Shown: positions 31,493 to 47,292 of the stretch, one piece after another
How the letters are laid out: the number at the start of each line of letters is the position of its first letter
Position numbering within the stretch: the first letter of the stretch is position 1
Origin: Variovorax brevis
GTDB taxonomy: Bacteria; Pseudomonadota; Gammaproteobacteria; Burkholderiales; Burkholderiaceae_C
Reading direction: 5' to 3'
Length of the DNA: 64,000 nucleotides
Assembly: GCF_030317105.1 (NCBI RefSeq)
Contig: NZ_JASZYG010000003.1
Span: forward strand, 248,001-312,000
The notes under the pieces: model-generated
Database searches by the model: none
Seen by the model: the letters and a program-made list of their open reading frames with translations, nothing else
Told to the model about the DNA's origin: nothing
Made by a program: the position numbers and the translations under genes

Positions 31493-32070
31493 GGCGTTCT
31501 CCATTTCTTGTTGGATGCCATGAAGACTCGCTCCAGCGCCACGATGGCGGTGTAGGCAGCTGTCGCGCCGCGCTGTTGCAAATTGCAATGCGTTCAATAG
31601 GCCCAATCCCACACGCCTCAAGAGGGCTGCGCCCATGCCTGAAATAAATTGGCACCAAATGGTGCGGGCGACTGCCGTCAACGAGGCCGCGAAGGTGCGA
31701 ACTTTTCAATGCATAAAACGGCCCGGATCTTGCAACAGTTGCTCGGCATGCATCTTTATCGTGCGCCTTGCTGTGTGAGTGGTCGATACAGATAAGGCTG
31801 CTTTGTATGTGGTGTAACAACATACTTTGGCCACAGGTTTCGCACCGGGGCAAATCGCTCGTTTGCGAGTGAATCCAGCAAGGGCAATCATCCGTAAACC
31901 GAAGGCGATTACCTCCTACGACATATGTAAGCCAAGCGCGTGATCGTAGACATTTTTCCCTTTGCCTAGAGAAAGGCTGAAGCAGGAGTTGAATCAATGT
32001 TTCTTGCAACCCACCACCCTTTCGAGCGCGTCACGCCTAGCCGCCTGTCCGCCGCGATGCGGGAGCCGTT
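31335..32070. other. Gene-poor, less GC-rich region
   Basis: About 730 bases between treY and the next plus-strand gene. Apart from the possible 53-residue frame at its left end I see no convincing coding sequence. Two 60-base samples (31741-31800, 31801-31860) are 50-53 percent GC by hand count, below the neighbouring genes. It contains a small palindrome GCACC-AAAT-GGTGC at 31652-31665 but no tRNA, terminator or repeat I can name. Promoters or a small RNA are possible. Confidence 0.4.
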
Positions 32071-32640
32071 ATGGATGGCATAACGCATCCGAGCGTGGGT
32101 TCCAACGGAAGCCACGAGCAACGGTTTACCGGGATGAACCAACACTTTTCCGATCGTGAAGCCGTCGCTGCTGCGTTGGTCTCACTGGTTCGTGCCCGCT
32201 TGAGGGCAACCCGTTCGCACAAGACCCTGCGCACTGCACTGCATGCACGAGTTCCCGTGAGTGAACGCCCCTCGGTGAGGCGCGGCCTGGACGCGTTGAT
32301 CGACCACGGCGTGCTGGCCATGAGTGGTGAGGACATCGGATTCACCGCCAAGGGCCGGATGCTGCTGGCGTATGTGCAGCAGGCACGCGGTCAGGCACCC
32401 TCAGCCTACGAACACGACGACGACAGCCCGGCGGAGTTGGCCTCACTGCTCAGGGCCATTGAGCAGGATGAGCGCTTCGACCCCTACACCAGCCTCGAAG
32501 AAGTCGAAACGCTGCCCGCCCGGCTCGAGGCCGAACGTCGGCGCGCACAAAAGAAAGCATCCTCCAGCTCGTCGAAGTGGATCCTTGCGCTGTTGCTGAT
32601 CATTGGCGTGGCGGTGTACTTCTATTCGCGCCACTTCTGA
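32071..32640 (+). CDS. Small tail-anchored membrane protein, unknown function
   Basis: A 189-residue protein. Residues about 28-95 look like a winged-helix fold (LVSLVRARLRATRSHKTLRTALH, then RRGLDALIDHGVLAMSGEDIGFTAKGRMLL), resembling DNA-binding or protein-docking modules. An acidic linker and a Lys/Ser stretch (KKASSSSSKW) lead to one hydrophobic C-terminal helix (ILALLLIIGVAVYFY), so it is probably tail-anchored with its soluble part in the cytoplasm. ATG 32071 is preceded by GGGAG. It ends 50 bases from the convergent kinase gene. I do not recognise the family. Confidence 0.72.
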   Translation: MDGITHPSVGSNGSHEQRFTGMNQHFSDREAVAAALVSLVRARLRATRSHKTLRTALHARVPVSERPSVRRGLDALIDHGVLAMSGEDIGFTAKGRMLLAYVQQARGQAPSAYEHDDDSPAELASLLRAIEQDERFDPYTSLEEVETLPARLEAERRRAQKKASSSSSKWILALLLIIGVAVYFYSRHF

Positions 32641-32689
32641 CGCCGCTTGACGTCGCCCACGGGGCGAAGAGGCGCAAACTCAGGCGCCC

Positions 32690-34896
32690 TTATTTGTGGG
32701 ACACCACAGCAGCCGGCCACTCGTCAATGCAGGCGAGCAGCAGCGCCGCGTCCGCAGGCTTGACGAAATGCCGGTCGAAGCCCGCATCGGTGGCCGCCTG
32801 CCTGTCGCTGCTTTGCCCGTAGCCGGTCAAGGCGATGAGCAGCACGCCTTCGCCCTGGGGGAGCTTGCGAATGCGCCGCGCCACCTCATAGCCGTCGAGC
32901 AGCGGCAAGCCGATGTCGAGCACGACGACATGCGGTGAAAATTCGACCATGTCGGCCAGCGCCTGCCGGCCGTCGCGCGCCACCCTGACCTCGTGTCCGT
33001 CCAGTTCCAGCACTGCCGCTATGGCCACTGCGGCGTCGTTGTTGTCGTCCACCACCAGCACCCGCTGCATGGCCTTCCGCGAATCGGCGTGTACGCCCAC
33101 CACGCCGCGGATGGCAGCTTCCGGGTCCGCTTTCACACCCGGCAGGAAGACGCGGAACTCGGAGCCCTTGTCATGCCCTGCACTGTGTACTTCGATGTCG
33201 CCGCCGTGCAGTTGCGCCAGGCGACGCGCGAGCGTCAAGCCCACGCCCAACCCACCCTGTGAACGGTCCAGCCCGCGCTTGCCTTGTGCAAACAAATCAA
33301 AGATGCGCGGCAGCAATTCAGGGTCGATGCCCATGCCCTGATCGACCACCGAGATGACGGCACTGTCGCCCTCCACGTGCGAGCGCAGCGCAATGGAAGA
33401 CTCTTCCGGGCTGTATTTGGACGCGTTGTGCAGCAGGTTGGCCACCACCTGCGTGAGCCGTGCCACATCGCCGTCCAGCCACACGGGATGCGGCGGCAAT
33501 TCGAGCAGGAACTTCTGGCGCCGGCTCTCGATGAGGCCATGCACCGTTTCCACGCCTTGCGCGATCACCGCGTTCAAGTCGAGCCGCTCGCGCTTGAGCA
33601 CGATCTTGCCCTGGCTGATGCGGGTGACGTCCAGCAGTTCCTCGATGAGCCGCGTCATCTGCCGAAGCTGTCGGTTGGCAATGTCCAGCGCCCACGTCAC
33701 CTTGGGCTGTGCGGTGACGGTGCGCCGCACGACTTCAACAGCCATCTGGATGGGCGCCAGCGGGTTGCGCAGTTCGTGCGACATCATGGCCAGGAACTCG
33801 TCCTTGCGGCGATTCGATTCCTGCAGTTCCTCCTGCGCGGCCATGCGCTCGCGCACTTCCTTCTGCAGCACGCCATAGAGCCGCACGTTCTCGAAAGCGC
33901 CGGCCGCGCGCGCGGCGATTTCCTCGAGCAGCATCGTCAGGTGCGACTTCCACGGATTCTCGCCGTCCGTCGCGATGAGGATCGCGCCCAGCACGCGCTC
34001 GCCCAACAGCAACGGCACGGCCATGAAGGAGTTCAGCGTCGACGGGCGCCATGCCGGCTCCGCCTCGTCGCCAGGCGCCCGCACCCACGGCATGCGAACG
34101 CCGTGCACCACGCGCCGTTGCCGGGACTCGACCACGTCCTGCAGCAGCTCGCGCAGCACGGGGTCCAACTGGTCATCGGGCCGTCGGGAGGTGTGCACGT
34201 GCCCGTCGGAAGTGGAGGCCAGCAGCGCGTCCGACTGACCGAAGTCGGGGTCGGTGAGTTGAACGACCGCAAAGGCGGCCAGTTCGGGAATCAGCAGTTC
34301 GGCGCACTGGCTCATTGCCACGTCGGCCTGCAGCGATCCGCTCAGCACACGGCTGGCTCGCGCGAGGAAGGCCGAGTAGCGGTCGTTCTCCTCGGCAATG
34401 CGGCGTGCAGCCTCGGCCGCCAGCACGGCGGCCTTGCCGTCGGCCTGCTTGCGGATCTGGCGCGTCATGCGATAGAGCGAGACGAACACGCCCACCTTGC
34501 TGCGCAGGATCTCCGGCACCACCGGCGACAGGATGTAGTCCACCGCACCCAGCGAATAGCCCTTGGCCGTCTGCACCTCATCGGCATAGGAGGTGATGAA
34601 GATGATCGGCGTGTGCGCCGAGCGCCGATGCTTGCGGATGAGCGCCGCGGTTTCGAAGCCGTCGATGTCCGGCATGTTCACGTCCAGCAGGATCACCGCG
34701 AACTCGTGCTTCAGAATCTCGCGCAGCGCCGCCGCGCCCGACTGCACCTGAACCAGGTTCTGCCCCAGCTCTTCCAGCACGGTCTGGAAGACCAGCAGCT
34801 TTTCCGGCAGGTCATCGACGATCAGGATGTTGGCCTTTTCCTCCTCCCCCGAATCGATCGGACCGCCGTCGTTCGGGATGTTGTTGTTCGATCGCG

Positions 34897-34906
<10 letters not shown>
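32690..34906 (-). CDS. Hybrid histidine kinase, REC-GAF-HisKA-HATPase-REC
   Basis: A 738-residue cytoplasmic kinase. Order: N-terminal receiver (ILIVDDLPEK, phospho-Asp in ILLDVNMPDIDG), coiled coil, GAF-like sensor, HisKA with phospho-acceptor His in MMSHELRNPLAP, HATPase (LLHNASKYSPEE, DQGMGIDPE, GGLGVGLTLA), and C-terminal receiver (VLVVDDNNDA, VVVLDIGLPLLDG). No transmembrane segments. The N-terminal receiver suggests input from another kinase. ATG 34906 overlaps the stop of the upstream poly-HAMP kinase by ten bases, so the two are co-translated. The frame is open upstream to 34969, inside that gene. Confidence 0.88.
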
Positions 34907-41229
<6,323 letters not shown>

Positions 41230-41880
41230 GGCCAACATCCCGTCGATGGAAACATCGGCAGGCTTTGCTGCTCAAGACACACGAAAAAACCAGCCCGCCT
41301 CTTCTTTTCAAGGGGAGTTGGTTGTTCAGGCGCTCAAACATCAACGCCAGATGCGGCCGAGCCCACGAGTCGGGCTGCCGGTCGTAACTCGCCGTAAGCG
41401 GGATCGTGCGCCTTCGTGGTGCGCGGCGGTGTAGGAAGAATTCGCGCGTTGGGAGGGGACAGATGCTCACCCTCCGCCGAGACGATGCAAGGTCACTTCA
41501 TCGGTTCACTATTCGAGACAAACCTGCGAATGCGTGAAAAGCTCCCGCGAATCGTCGGGTAACAGGGCCCTGTTGGCTGGCAGCGCAAGACACTGACCTA
41601 TAGGATCCATCGCGTCGGCCCCACGGCCGATTCGCACAAGAAGCCGGAGCGGCCGCTACACCCAGCGACCTGCCGCGCACCGGACAGACAAGAGATTTCG
41701 GCGTCTTCAATCGTGGAGCGTCGTCGGCGCCAAGTGCCCGACAGGCGCAAGAAAGGACGGAGGCTGCATGCTCAAGATTCAACACAAAGGCCACAGGTAC
41801 CGACATCCGCACGTCGTGCAAGTGAGTTTGCCCGGCCATGCGCCGGGGTCCGCCAGCGATCGTTGCGCGAGGTGCCCGAA
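41230..41880. other. Intergenic region between divergent kinase and glycosyltransferase genes
   Basis: About 650 bases without a convincing gene. It must contain the promoter of the two-kinase operon (minus) and of the glycosyltransferase (plus). A short hairpin AGCCC-ACGAGTC-GGGCT lies near 41360. I see no clear promoter hexamers, operator or RNA gene. Confidence 0.4.
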
Positions 41881-43047
41881 ATGACACTGAAGAAGTTCGC
41901 TTCCCGGGTCGCCCGCAGGTCGATCAACACGCTCTACCCCTCGCTGCTCATGGACCGCACGGCCTGGCCCGAAACCGAGCACAAACTCGGCGGCGCCGTG
42001 GATGCACTGCACATCGTGCATCCGTCCGAACGCGTGGAATTCGCGTCGCCTCACACAGATCGCTTTCTGCAAGTCGCCAAGGAATACCAGGACGGCAACT
42101 TCGTCCGGCCCAACGTCTTTGCGTGCGAGTTGCCCGGCGCCTGGCTTCATGTGCCCAGCGGAATGGTTTGCACGCGCGACTTCAAGGTGGTCGTGGACGC
42201 AGGCCTCGAGCATCGCAAGCACTACTACCCGCGCTACAACAAGCTGCGGCCGTTCAAGGCGCGGCGCGTGCGCGAAACCTGTTCGAGCATCAACTTCTGC
42301 TTTGCAGGCAACTTCTGGCATTGGGTGGTCGACTGCCTGCCGCGAGTGCAGGTGCTCGCCAAGGCAATGAAGGGCGCGCCGCTGACCCTCTTGATGCCGC
42401 ACACGCTCAACGAGTTCCAGCGCGTGACACTGCATGCCGTCGTGCCCGCGAATTTCCGGATCGAGTACGTCAAGGACGACGAGTGGATCTGTGCCGACCG
42501 ATTTGTCTGGCCATCGTTGGTGTCGCAACTCGAAATGGGCTACTTGCCCCCGAGCTACTACGAGTCGATTCGCCGACCGATCTTCAAGCGCCTCGGCCTG
42601 CCGTCCAGGCACAAGATGGTGGAACGCATCTACGTGAGCCGCGCCGGCGCCGCGCACCGCAGGATCCTCAACGAGGACGAGTTCTGCGCCTTTCTCGCGC
42701 AATACGGATTCCGGCGCGTGCTGCTGGAGGAGTTGTCGTTCAGGCAGCAGGTGGAACTGTTCCATCGCGCGGCCGTGGTCATCGGACCGCACGGCGCGGG
42801 CTTGGGGACGATGCTTTTTTCAGGCGCCGCCGAACTGGTCGCCCTGTATTCCACGCGCCAGCCGCCGAACTACTTCCATTCGATGGCGTGCGGACTGGGC
42901 CAGCCGCACCACTTCGTGTGCCACGACGAGGCGGATGAAGAGGCGAGCTTCAACGTTGATATTGCGGCGGTGCGGCGGGTCTTCAGGGAGGAATTGCAAC
43001 TGGACGGTCCTGCGCGGGAGCGGGTTGCCGTGCGGCGATTTGGCTGA
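41881..43047 (+). CDS. Glycosyltransferase family 61 protein
   Basis: A 388-residue GT61 (DUF563) protein. The family hallmarks are FAGNFWHWVVDCLPR about a third of the way in, IYVSRAGAAHRRILNEDEF, and the C-terminal nucleotide-sugar binding part RAAVVIGPHGAGLGTMLF with GPHGAGL. No signal peptide or membrane helix is seen. Relatives add sugars to capsule, exopolysaccharide or lipopolysaccharide precursors; the acceptor is unknown. ATG 41881 is preceded by GAGGTG at seven bases; the frame is open 168 bases upstream but that part is Arg-rich and unprotein-like. It stands alone, without other polysaccharide genes. Confidence 0.85.
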   Translation: MTLKKFASRVARRSINTLYPSLLMDRTAWPETEHKLGGAVDALHIVHPSERVEFASPHTDRFLQVAKEYQDGNFVRPNVFACELPGAWLHVPSGMVCTRDFKVVVDAGLEHRKHYYPRYNKLRPFKARRVRETCSSINFCFAGNFWHWVVDCLPRVQVLAKAMKGAPLTLLMPHTLNEFQRVTLHAVVPANFRIEYVKDDEWICADRFVWPSLVSQLEMGYLPPSYYESIRRPIFKRLGLPSRHKMVERIYVSRAGAAHRRILNEDEFCAFLAQYGFRRVLLEELSFRQQVELFHRAAVVIGPHGAGLGTMLFSGAAELVALYSTRQPPNYFHSMACGLGQPHHFVCHDEADEEASFNVDIAAVRRVFREELQLDGPARERVAVRRFG

Positions 43048-43061
43048 TGCTTCGGCCAATG

Positions 43062-43094
43062 AAAAAAGGACTTGGCATCACTGCAAAGTCCTTT
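43062..43094 (-). terminator. Rho-independent terminator downstream of tRNA-Val
   Basis: Perfect 9-bp stem AAAGGACTT (43065-43073) / AAGTCCTTT (43086-43094). On the minus strand the stem ends in a run of six T, consistent with terminating the tRNA-Val transcript. It could also slow the convergent glycosyltransferase transcript. Confidence 0.8.
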
Positions 43095-43114
43095 AGTCGC
43101 TCTCGAATGAAACT

Positions 43115-43191
43115 TGGTAGGCGCGATTGGATTCGAACCAACGACCCCCACCATGTCAAGGTGGTGCTCTAACCAACTGAGCTACGCGCCT
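43115..43191 (-). tRNA. tRNA-Val (anticodon GAC)
   Basis: A 77-base cloverleaf on the minus strand. Acceptor AGGCGCG / CGCGCCT, D-arm GCTCAGTTGGTTAGAGC, anticodon stem-loop CCACC-TTGACAT-GGTGG giving GAC, T-arm GTTCGAATC and encoded CCA. A terminator follows about 20 bases downstream. Confidence 0.95.
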
Positions 43192-43237
43192 AAGCTCATT
43201 CAAGACCACGATTATAGCATTGTTTCGAACGGTCTTT

Positions 43238-45463
43238 TCAACGCCTTCGCGCGGATCGCACGCCGCTCACATCCTTCACCACGCCGAGCACGTGCGAAAG
43301 GCGCGTGACGTCCGCGATTTCGATGGTGAAGGTCATCCACGCCGTGCCCTTCACGGATTGGGTCTGCACGCCGATCACATTCATCTTCTCGCGCGCAAAA
43401 ACATCGGAGATGTCGCGCAGCAGGCCTTGCCGATCGGCCGCCTCGACGAACACGTCGACCGCGTACACCGAGCCCTCTTCCGCCTTCGTGCTGCCCCACT
43501 CCACGTCGATGACGCGCTCCGCGTTGTTGGCGACCATCGTGCGGAAGTTGCTGCAGTCCGCGCGGTGGATGCTCACGCCGTGGCCGCGGGTGACGAAGCC
43601 GCCAATGGCGTCCGGCGGCGCCGGCTTGCAGCACTTGGCCAACTGCGTCATGAGCGATGACACGCCCACCACGAGCACGCCGCCCTTGGAAGACTTCTCG
43701 CTGCCGCGCGACTTCTTGATGAGCACGCCGTCGTCTGCACCCGGCGGCGGCTCCGCGGGCCGCAACAGCATTTCGATGTTGCGCAGAGAGAACTCGTCCT
43801 TGCCCACGACTTCGAACAAGTTGTCGGCCGACTTGAAGCCCAACCGGCTTGCCAGGTCCTCCAGCTTGAGCGCCGTCTTGCCCTCGCGTTGCAGCAACTT
43901 TTCAACCGACTCGCGGCCGCGCGCGATGGTCTCGTGCGTGATCTGCGCGTTGAACCACGCGCGCACCTTGGCACGCGCCCGATGGCTGACCAAGTAGCCC
44001 AGGTCGGGATTGAGCCAGTCGCGCGAAGGGCCGCCCTCCTTCGCCGCCATGACCTCGACCGTCTGGCCGTTCTGCAGCGGCGTGTTGAGCGGCACCATCG
44101 CGCCGTCCACCCGCGCGCCGCGGCAGCGATGGCCCAGGCTCGTGTGCACGCTGTACGCAAAGTCGACCGGCGTCGCGCCTTGCGGCAGTTCGACGATGGC
44201 CGCATCGGGCGTGAGCACGTAGATGCGGTCGTCGAACAGGCCCTTGCCTTCGCCGCCCGACAGGTCGCGCTCCCACGCCAGCAGTTGGCGCAGCACCGCG
44301 ATCTTGGCGTCGTATTCGCCACTCGCCCACACGCCGGCGTAGCCCTTGGTGCCCGCTTCCTTGTAGGCCCAGTGCGCCGCCACGCCATGCTCGGCATGGT
44401 CGTGCATTTCCTCGGTGCGGATCTGGATCTCGATCGGCTTGCCGGCCTGCCCGTTGATGATGTCGCGCACCACCGTGTGCAGCGACTGGTAGCCATTGGG
44501 CTTGGGCCGCGCGATGTAGTCGTCGAACTCCTCGTCGATCGGCTTGAAGTTGGAATGCACCCACGCCAGCGCGCCATAGCAATCACGCACGTCGGGCACG
44601 ACGATGCGCAGCGCCATGATGTCGAAGACCTGCGCAAAGTCGAGCTGCTTGCCGCGCATCTTCTTGACGATGCTGAAGATGTTCTTGGGCCGGCCCTGCA
44701 CGTTGGCGCGAATGCCCTCGGCGCGCAGCTTCTGCTCGATGCGCAGGCGCAACTGCTCGATGTAGCCTTCGCGCTCGATGCGCTTTTCATCGAGCAAACG
44801 CGCAATGAGCTTGTAGGTCTCGGGCTCCAGGAAGCGGAATGAGAGGTCTTCGATTTCCCACTTCACCTGCCAGATGCCCAGCCGGTTGGCCAGCGGCGCA
44901 AACACCTGCAGCGACTCGCGCGCCACGCTCTCGGGCACGGGCTTCTTGATGGACGCCGCAAAGCGCAGCGTCTGCAGCCGCGACGCGAGCCGCAGCATGA
45001 CCACGCGCAGGTCGCGCGAGAACGCCAGCAGCATCTTGCGCACGTTCTCGGTCTGGCTGCCCGCGCCTTCGAGCAACTGGCCCGAGCCGGTGGCCGTGCG
45101 CGCCTGCTTCTGCACGTGCACCAGCTTGGTCGTCTCGACCGCCAGCGCAGCGAAGTTGTGGCCGAAGACCTTGGCGATGACTTCCAGCGGCTTGTTCAGG
45201 TGCTGGCATGAATACACCAGGTAGCTGGCCGCCTGCATGGCTTCGGAGCCACCCATCTTCGACACGATGGCCGCGACGGCATCGGCGTGCGCGAGGGTGT
45301 TTTCGCCGGTGTCCAGCGTTTCGTCAGCGATCAATGGCTCGGCAAAGGCGCGCGCACGCGCCAGCATGTTCTCCATGATGGGAGAACGCTCGGCGGTGGC
45401 GGCCGACAGGGCCGTGTCGACAACGTCGGTTCCTGAAGCGGAACCCAGCTGCGAAGGGGACAA
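43238..45463 (-). CDS. relA: GTP pyrophosphokinase RelA (monofunctional (p)ppGpp synthetase)
   Basis: Stringent-response alarmone synthetase, about 741 residues. The N-terminal HD region is degenerate: the hydrolase HD pair is replaced by YLVYSCQHLN. The synthetase domain has the RelA-type EFDD in EEFDDYIARPKPNGYQSLH rather than the RxKD of SpoT. TGS (RIYVLTPDAAIVELPQGATPVDFAY) and C-terminal ACT domains follow. This points to a synthesis-only, ribosome-dependent RelA. The first possible start is TTG 45463 with GGAAA upstream; the first in-frame ATG is 30 codons in, so the start is uncertain. The upstream hydrolase gene ends 12 bases away. Confidence 0.93.
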   Translation of the reverse strand: MSPSQLGSASGTDVVDTALSAATAERSPIMENMLARARAFAEPLIADETLDTGENTLAHADAVAAIVSKMGGSEAMQAASYLVYSCQHLNKPLEVIAKVFGHNFAALAVETTKLVHVQKQARTATGSGQLLEGAGSQTENVRKMLLAFSRDLRVVMLRLASRLQTLRFAASIKKPVPESVARESLQVFAPLANRLGIWQVKWEIEDLSFRFLEPETYKLIARLLDEKRIEREGYIEQLRLRIEQKLRAEGIRANVQGRPKNIFSIVKKMRGKQLDFAQVFDIMALRIVVPDVRDCYGALAWVHSNFKPIDEEFDDYIARPKPNGYQSLHTVVRDIINGQAGKPIEIQIRTEEMHDHAEHGVAAHWAYKEAGTKGYAGVWASGEYDAKIAVLRQLLAWERDLSGGEGKGLFDDRIYVLTPDAAIVELPQGATPVDFAYSVHTSLGHRCRGARVDGAMVPLNTPLQNGQTVEVMAAKEGGPSRDWLNPDLGYLVSHRARAKVRAWFNAQITHETIARGRESVEKLLQREGKTALKLEDLASRLGFKSADNLFEVVGKDEFSLRNIEMLLRPAEPPPGADDGVLIKKSRGSEKSSKGGVLVVGVSSLMTQLAKCCKPAPPDAIGGFVTRGHGVSIHRADCSNFRTMVANNAERVIDVEWGSTKAEEGSVYAVDVFVEAADRQGLLRDISDVFAREKMNVIGVQTQSVKGTAWMTFTIEIADVTRLSHVLGVVKDVSGVRSARRR

Positions 45464-45475
45464 AACTTTTTCCGA

Positions 45476-46426
45476 TCAATCCAGCAAGAACGATGCAACC
45501 ACGCTGCTTTGCGCAGGCACCACCAGCGTCGGCGCGTGGCCGACGTTCTCGAATTCAACAAGGCGCGCCCGCGGGCCGCGCTCGGTCATGGCCACCGCCG
45601 TCTCGTGCAGCAGCAGGTCCGACACGGCCCCGCGCACCAGCAAGGTCGTGGCGGTGATGGCGTCGTACAGCGCCCACATTCCGACTTCGGCCTGAGCCGC
45701 CAGTTCAGGCGTGATGGCGCGAATCGGCACGGCGATGGCGGGGTCGTAGTGCAGCACAAAGGCGCCGTCTTCGGCGGCCGGCGCATCCACCTTCGACGTG
45801 CCGTCGGCACTGCGTTGCGACGCCGGCACCAGCAGATGGCGCGTGAGTTCGCGCCACTGCTCGGGGGTGTGCTCGCCGAAGGTGGTCGACAGCGCCCACA
45901 TCGCGTCCGCGGCCTCTTCCAATGTGCTGTAGCGCCCGATTTTCCCGACATAGGCCGCGATGCGCTCGATGGCCGCACCGTTGATGCTCGGACCCACGTC
46001 GTTGAGCACCAGGCGGCGAATGGGCGCGGGCATCGGCAGCTTCGGACTGCCCGCAATCGCCATGCCGATGAGGCCGCCCATGCTGGTGCCGACATAGTCG
46101 AGCGTGCCGATGGCGTGCTCGGCGTTCAATTGGGCGAGCAGTGCGAGCATGTCGCCCGCATAGGTCGGCACGCCGTAGGCCTGCGGATCCTTGAGCCAGT
46201 CGCTGTGGCCGCGTCCGACGACGTCGGGACAGACCACGCGCACCTTGCCGTCGGCCTTCGCAAGAATGGCGCGTGCGAGTTCGTCGAAGTCGCGGCCCTG
46301 CCGCGTGAGGCCGTGGACGCACAGCACGACGTGGTCGGCTTGCGCGTCGCCCCACTGCCAGTAAGCCATGCGATGGCCGCCTTGGGCGTCTGCGCACGCC
46401 ACGAAATGAAGAGTTGGTTGTGTCAT
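45476..46426 (-). CDS. Alpha/beta hydrolase
   Basis: A 316-residue alpha/beta-hydrolase-fold enzyme. The oxyanion-hole motif VLCVHGLTRQGRD and the nucleophile elbow VGTSMGGLIG are clear, and a late His in ENVGHAPTL completes the triad. No signal peptide is seen. Its substrate cannot be told; related proteins include esterases and ring-cleavage C-C hydrolases. It is divergent from bdhA and followed closely by relA on the same strand. Confidence 0.85.
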   Translation of the reverse strand: MTQPTLHFVACADAQGGHRMAYWQWGDAQADHVVLCVHGLTRQGRDFDELARAILAKADGKVRVVCPDVVGRGHSDWLKDPQAYGVPTYAGDMLALLAQLNAEHAIGTLDYVGTSMGGLIGMAIAGSPKLPMPAPIRRLVLNDVGPSINGAAIERIAAYVGKIGRYSTLEEAADAMWALSTTFGEHTPEQWRELTRHLLVPASQRSADGTSKVDAPAAEDGAFVLHYDPAIAVPIRAITPELAAQAEVGMWALYDAITATTLLVRGAVSDLLLHETAVAMTERGPRARLVEFENVGHAPTLVVPAQSSVVASFLLD

Positions 46427-46506
46427 GCGAGGGTGTTGGATTCGTATGGCGTTCGTATGACCATAATGGGTCCGTTACATCCTAATTCATCCGGAGATTG
46501 ATCAAC

Positions 46507-47277
46507 ATGCTCAAAGGCAAAACCGCTCTTGTCACCGGGTCCACCAGTGGCATTGGACTCGGCATCGCCACCGCGCTGGCCCAGCAAGGCGCCAACATCG
46601 TCCTCAACGGCTTCGGCGACTTCGAAGGGCCGAAGGCGCAACTGGAAGCTCTGGGCGTTCGGGTCGAATACAACGGCGCCGACATGAGCAAGGCCGGCCA
46701 GATCGAGGACATGATGAAGTTCGCCGCCGAAAAGTTCGGCCGCGTGGACGTCCTGGTCAACAACGCCGGCATCCAGCACGTGGCCAAGGTCGAGGACTTT
46801 CCGCCCGAGCGCTGGGACGCCATCATCGCCATCAACCTCACGAGCGCCTTCCACACCACGCGCCTGGCGATGCCGGCCATGCGCCAGGCCAACTGGGGAC
46901 GCGTGATCAACATCGCGTCGGCGCACGGTCTCGTGGCGTCGGCGCAGAAGTCGGCCTACGTCGCGGCCAAGCACGGCGTCGTGGGCTTCACCAAGAGCGT
47001 CGCGCTCGAAACGGCGACGACCGGCGTCACCTGCAACGCGATCTGTCCGGGATGGGTGCTCACGCCCCTGGTTCAAAAGCAGATTGATGATCGGTCCCAA
47101 CGCGAGGGCATTTCCGTGCAGCAGGCACAGACCGAACTGCTGGGCGAGAAGCAACCCTCCCTGCAGTTCACGACGGTGGAGCAACTGGGGGGCCTGGCCG
47201 TGTTCCTGTGCTCGCCGGCCGCCGATCAGGTGCGCGGCGTGGCGTGGCAGGTCGACGGCGGCTGGACCGCCCAATAA
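46507..47277 (+). CDS. bdhA: D-3-hydroxybutyrate dehydrogenase
   Basis: NAD-dependent SDR that oxidises 3-hydroxybutyrate, the monomer released from PHB, to acetoacetate. It has 256 residues with TGSTSGIG (10-17), NNAGIQHV, catalytic Ser in NIASAHGL and YVAAK, and the family-specific stretch CPGWVLTPLVQKQI with the later QLGGLAVFLCS and VDGGWTAQ ending. These match BdhA closely rather than FabG. ATG 46507 follows GGAG by ten bases. With phaR at 6549 it indicates a PHB-storing organism. Confidence 0.93.
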   Translation: MLKGKTALVTGSTSGIGLGIATALAQQGANIVLNGFGDFEGPKAQLEALGVRVEYNGADMSKAGQIEDMMKFAAEKFGRVDVLVNNAGIQHVAKVEDFPPERWDAIIAINLTSAFHTTRLAMPAMRQANWGRVINIASAHGLVASAQKSAYVAAKHGVVGFTKSVALETATTGVTCNAICPGWVLTPLVQKQIDDRSQREGISVQQAQTELLGEKQPSLQFTTVEQLGGLAVFLCSPAADQVRGVAWQVDGGWTAQ

Positions 47278-47292
47278 AGGAAAGCGGCCCGG

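Noticed and set aside
31652..31665. Palindrome GCACC-AAAT-GGTGC as an NtrC binding site
   Set aside because: The known NtrC half-sites are spaced one base further apart, and no sigma-54 GG-N10-GC promoter was found beside it.
31505..32009. A long minus-strand frame running through the low-GC gap
   Set aside because: The translation has erratic composition, many Cys/His/Trp and no hydrophobic pattern, and the gap lacks codon bias.
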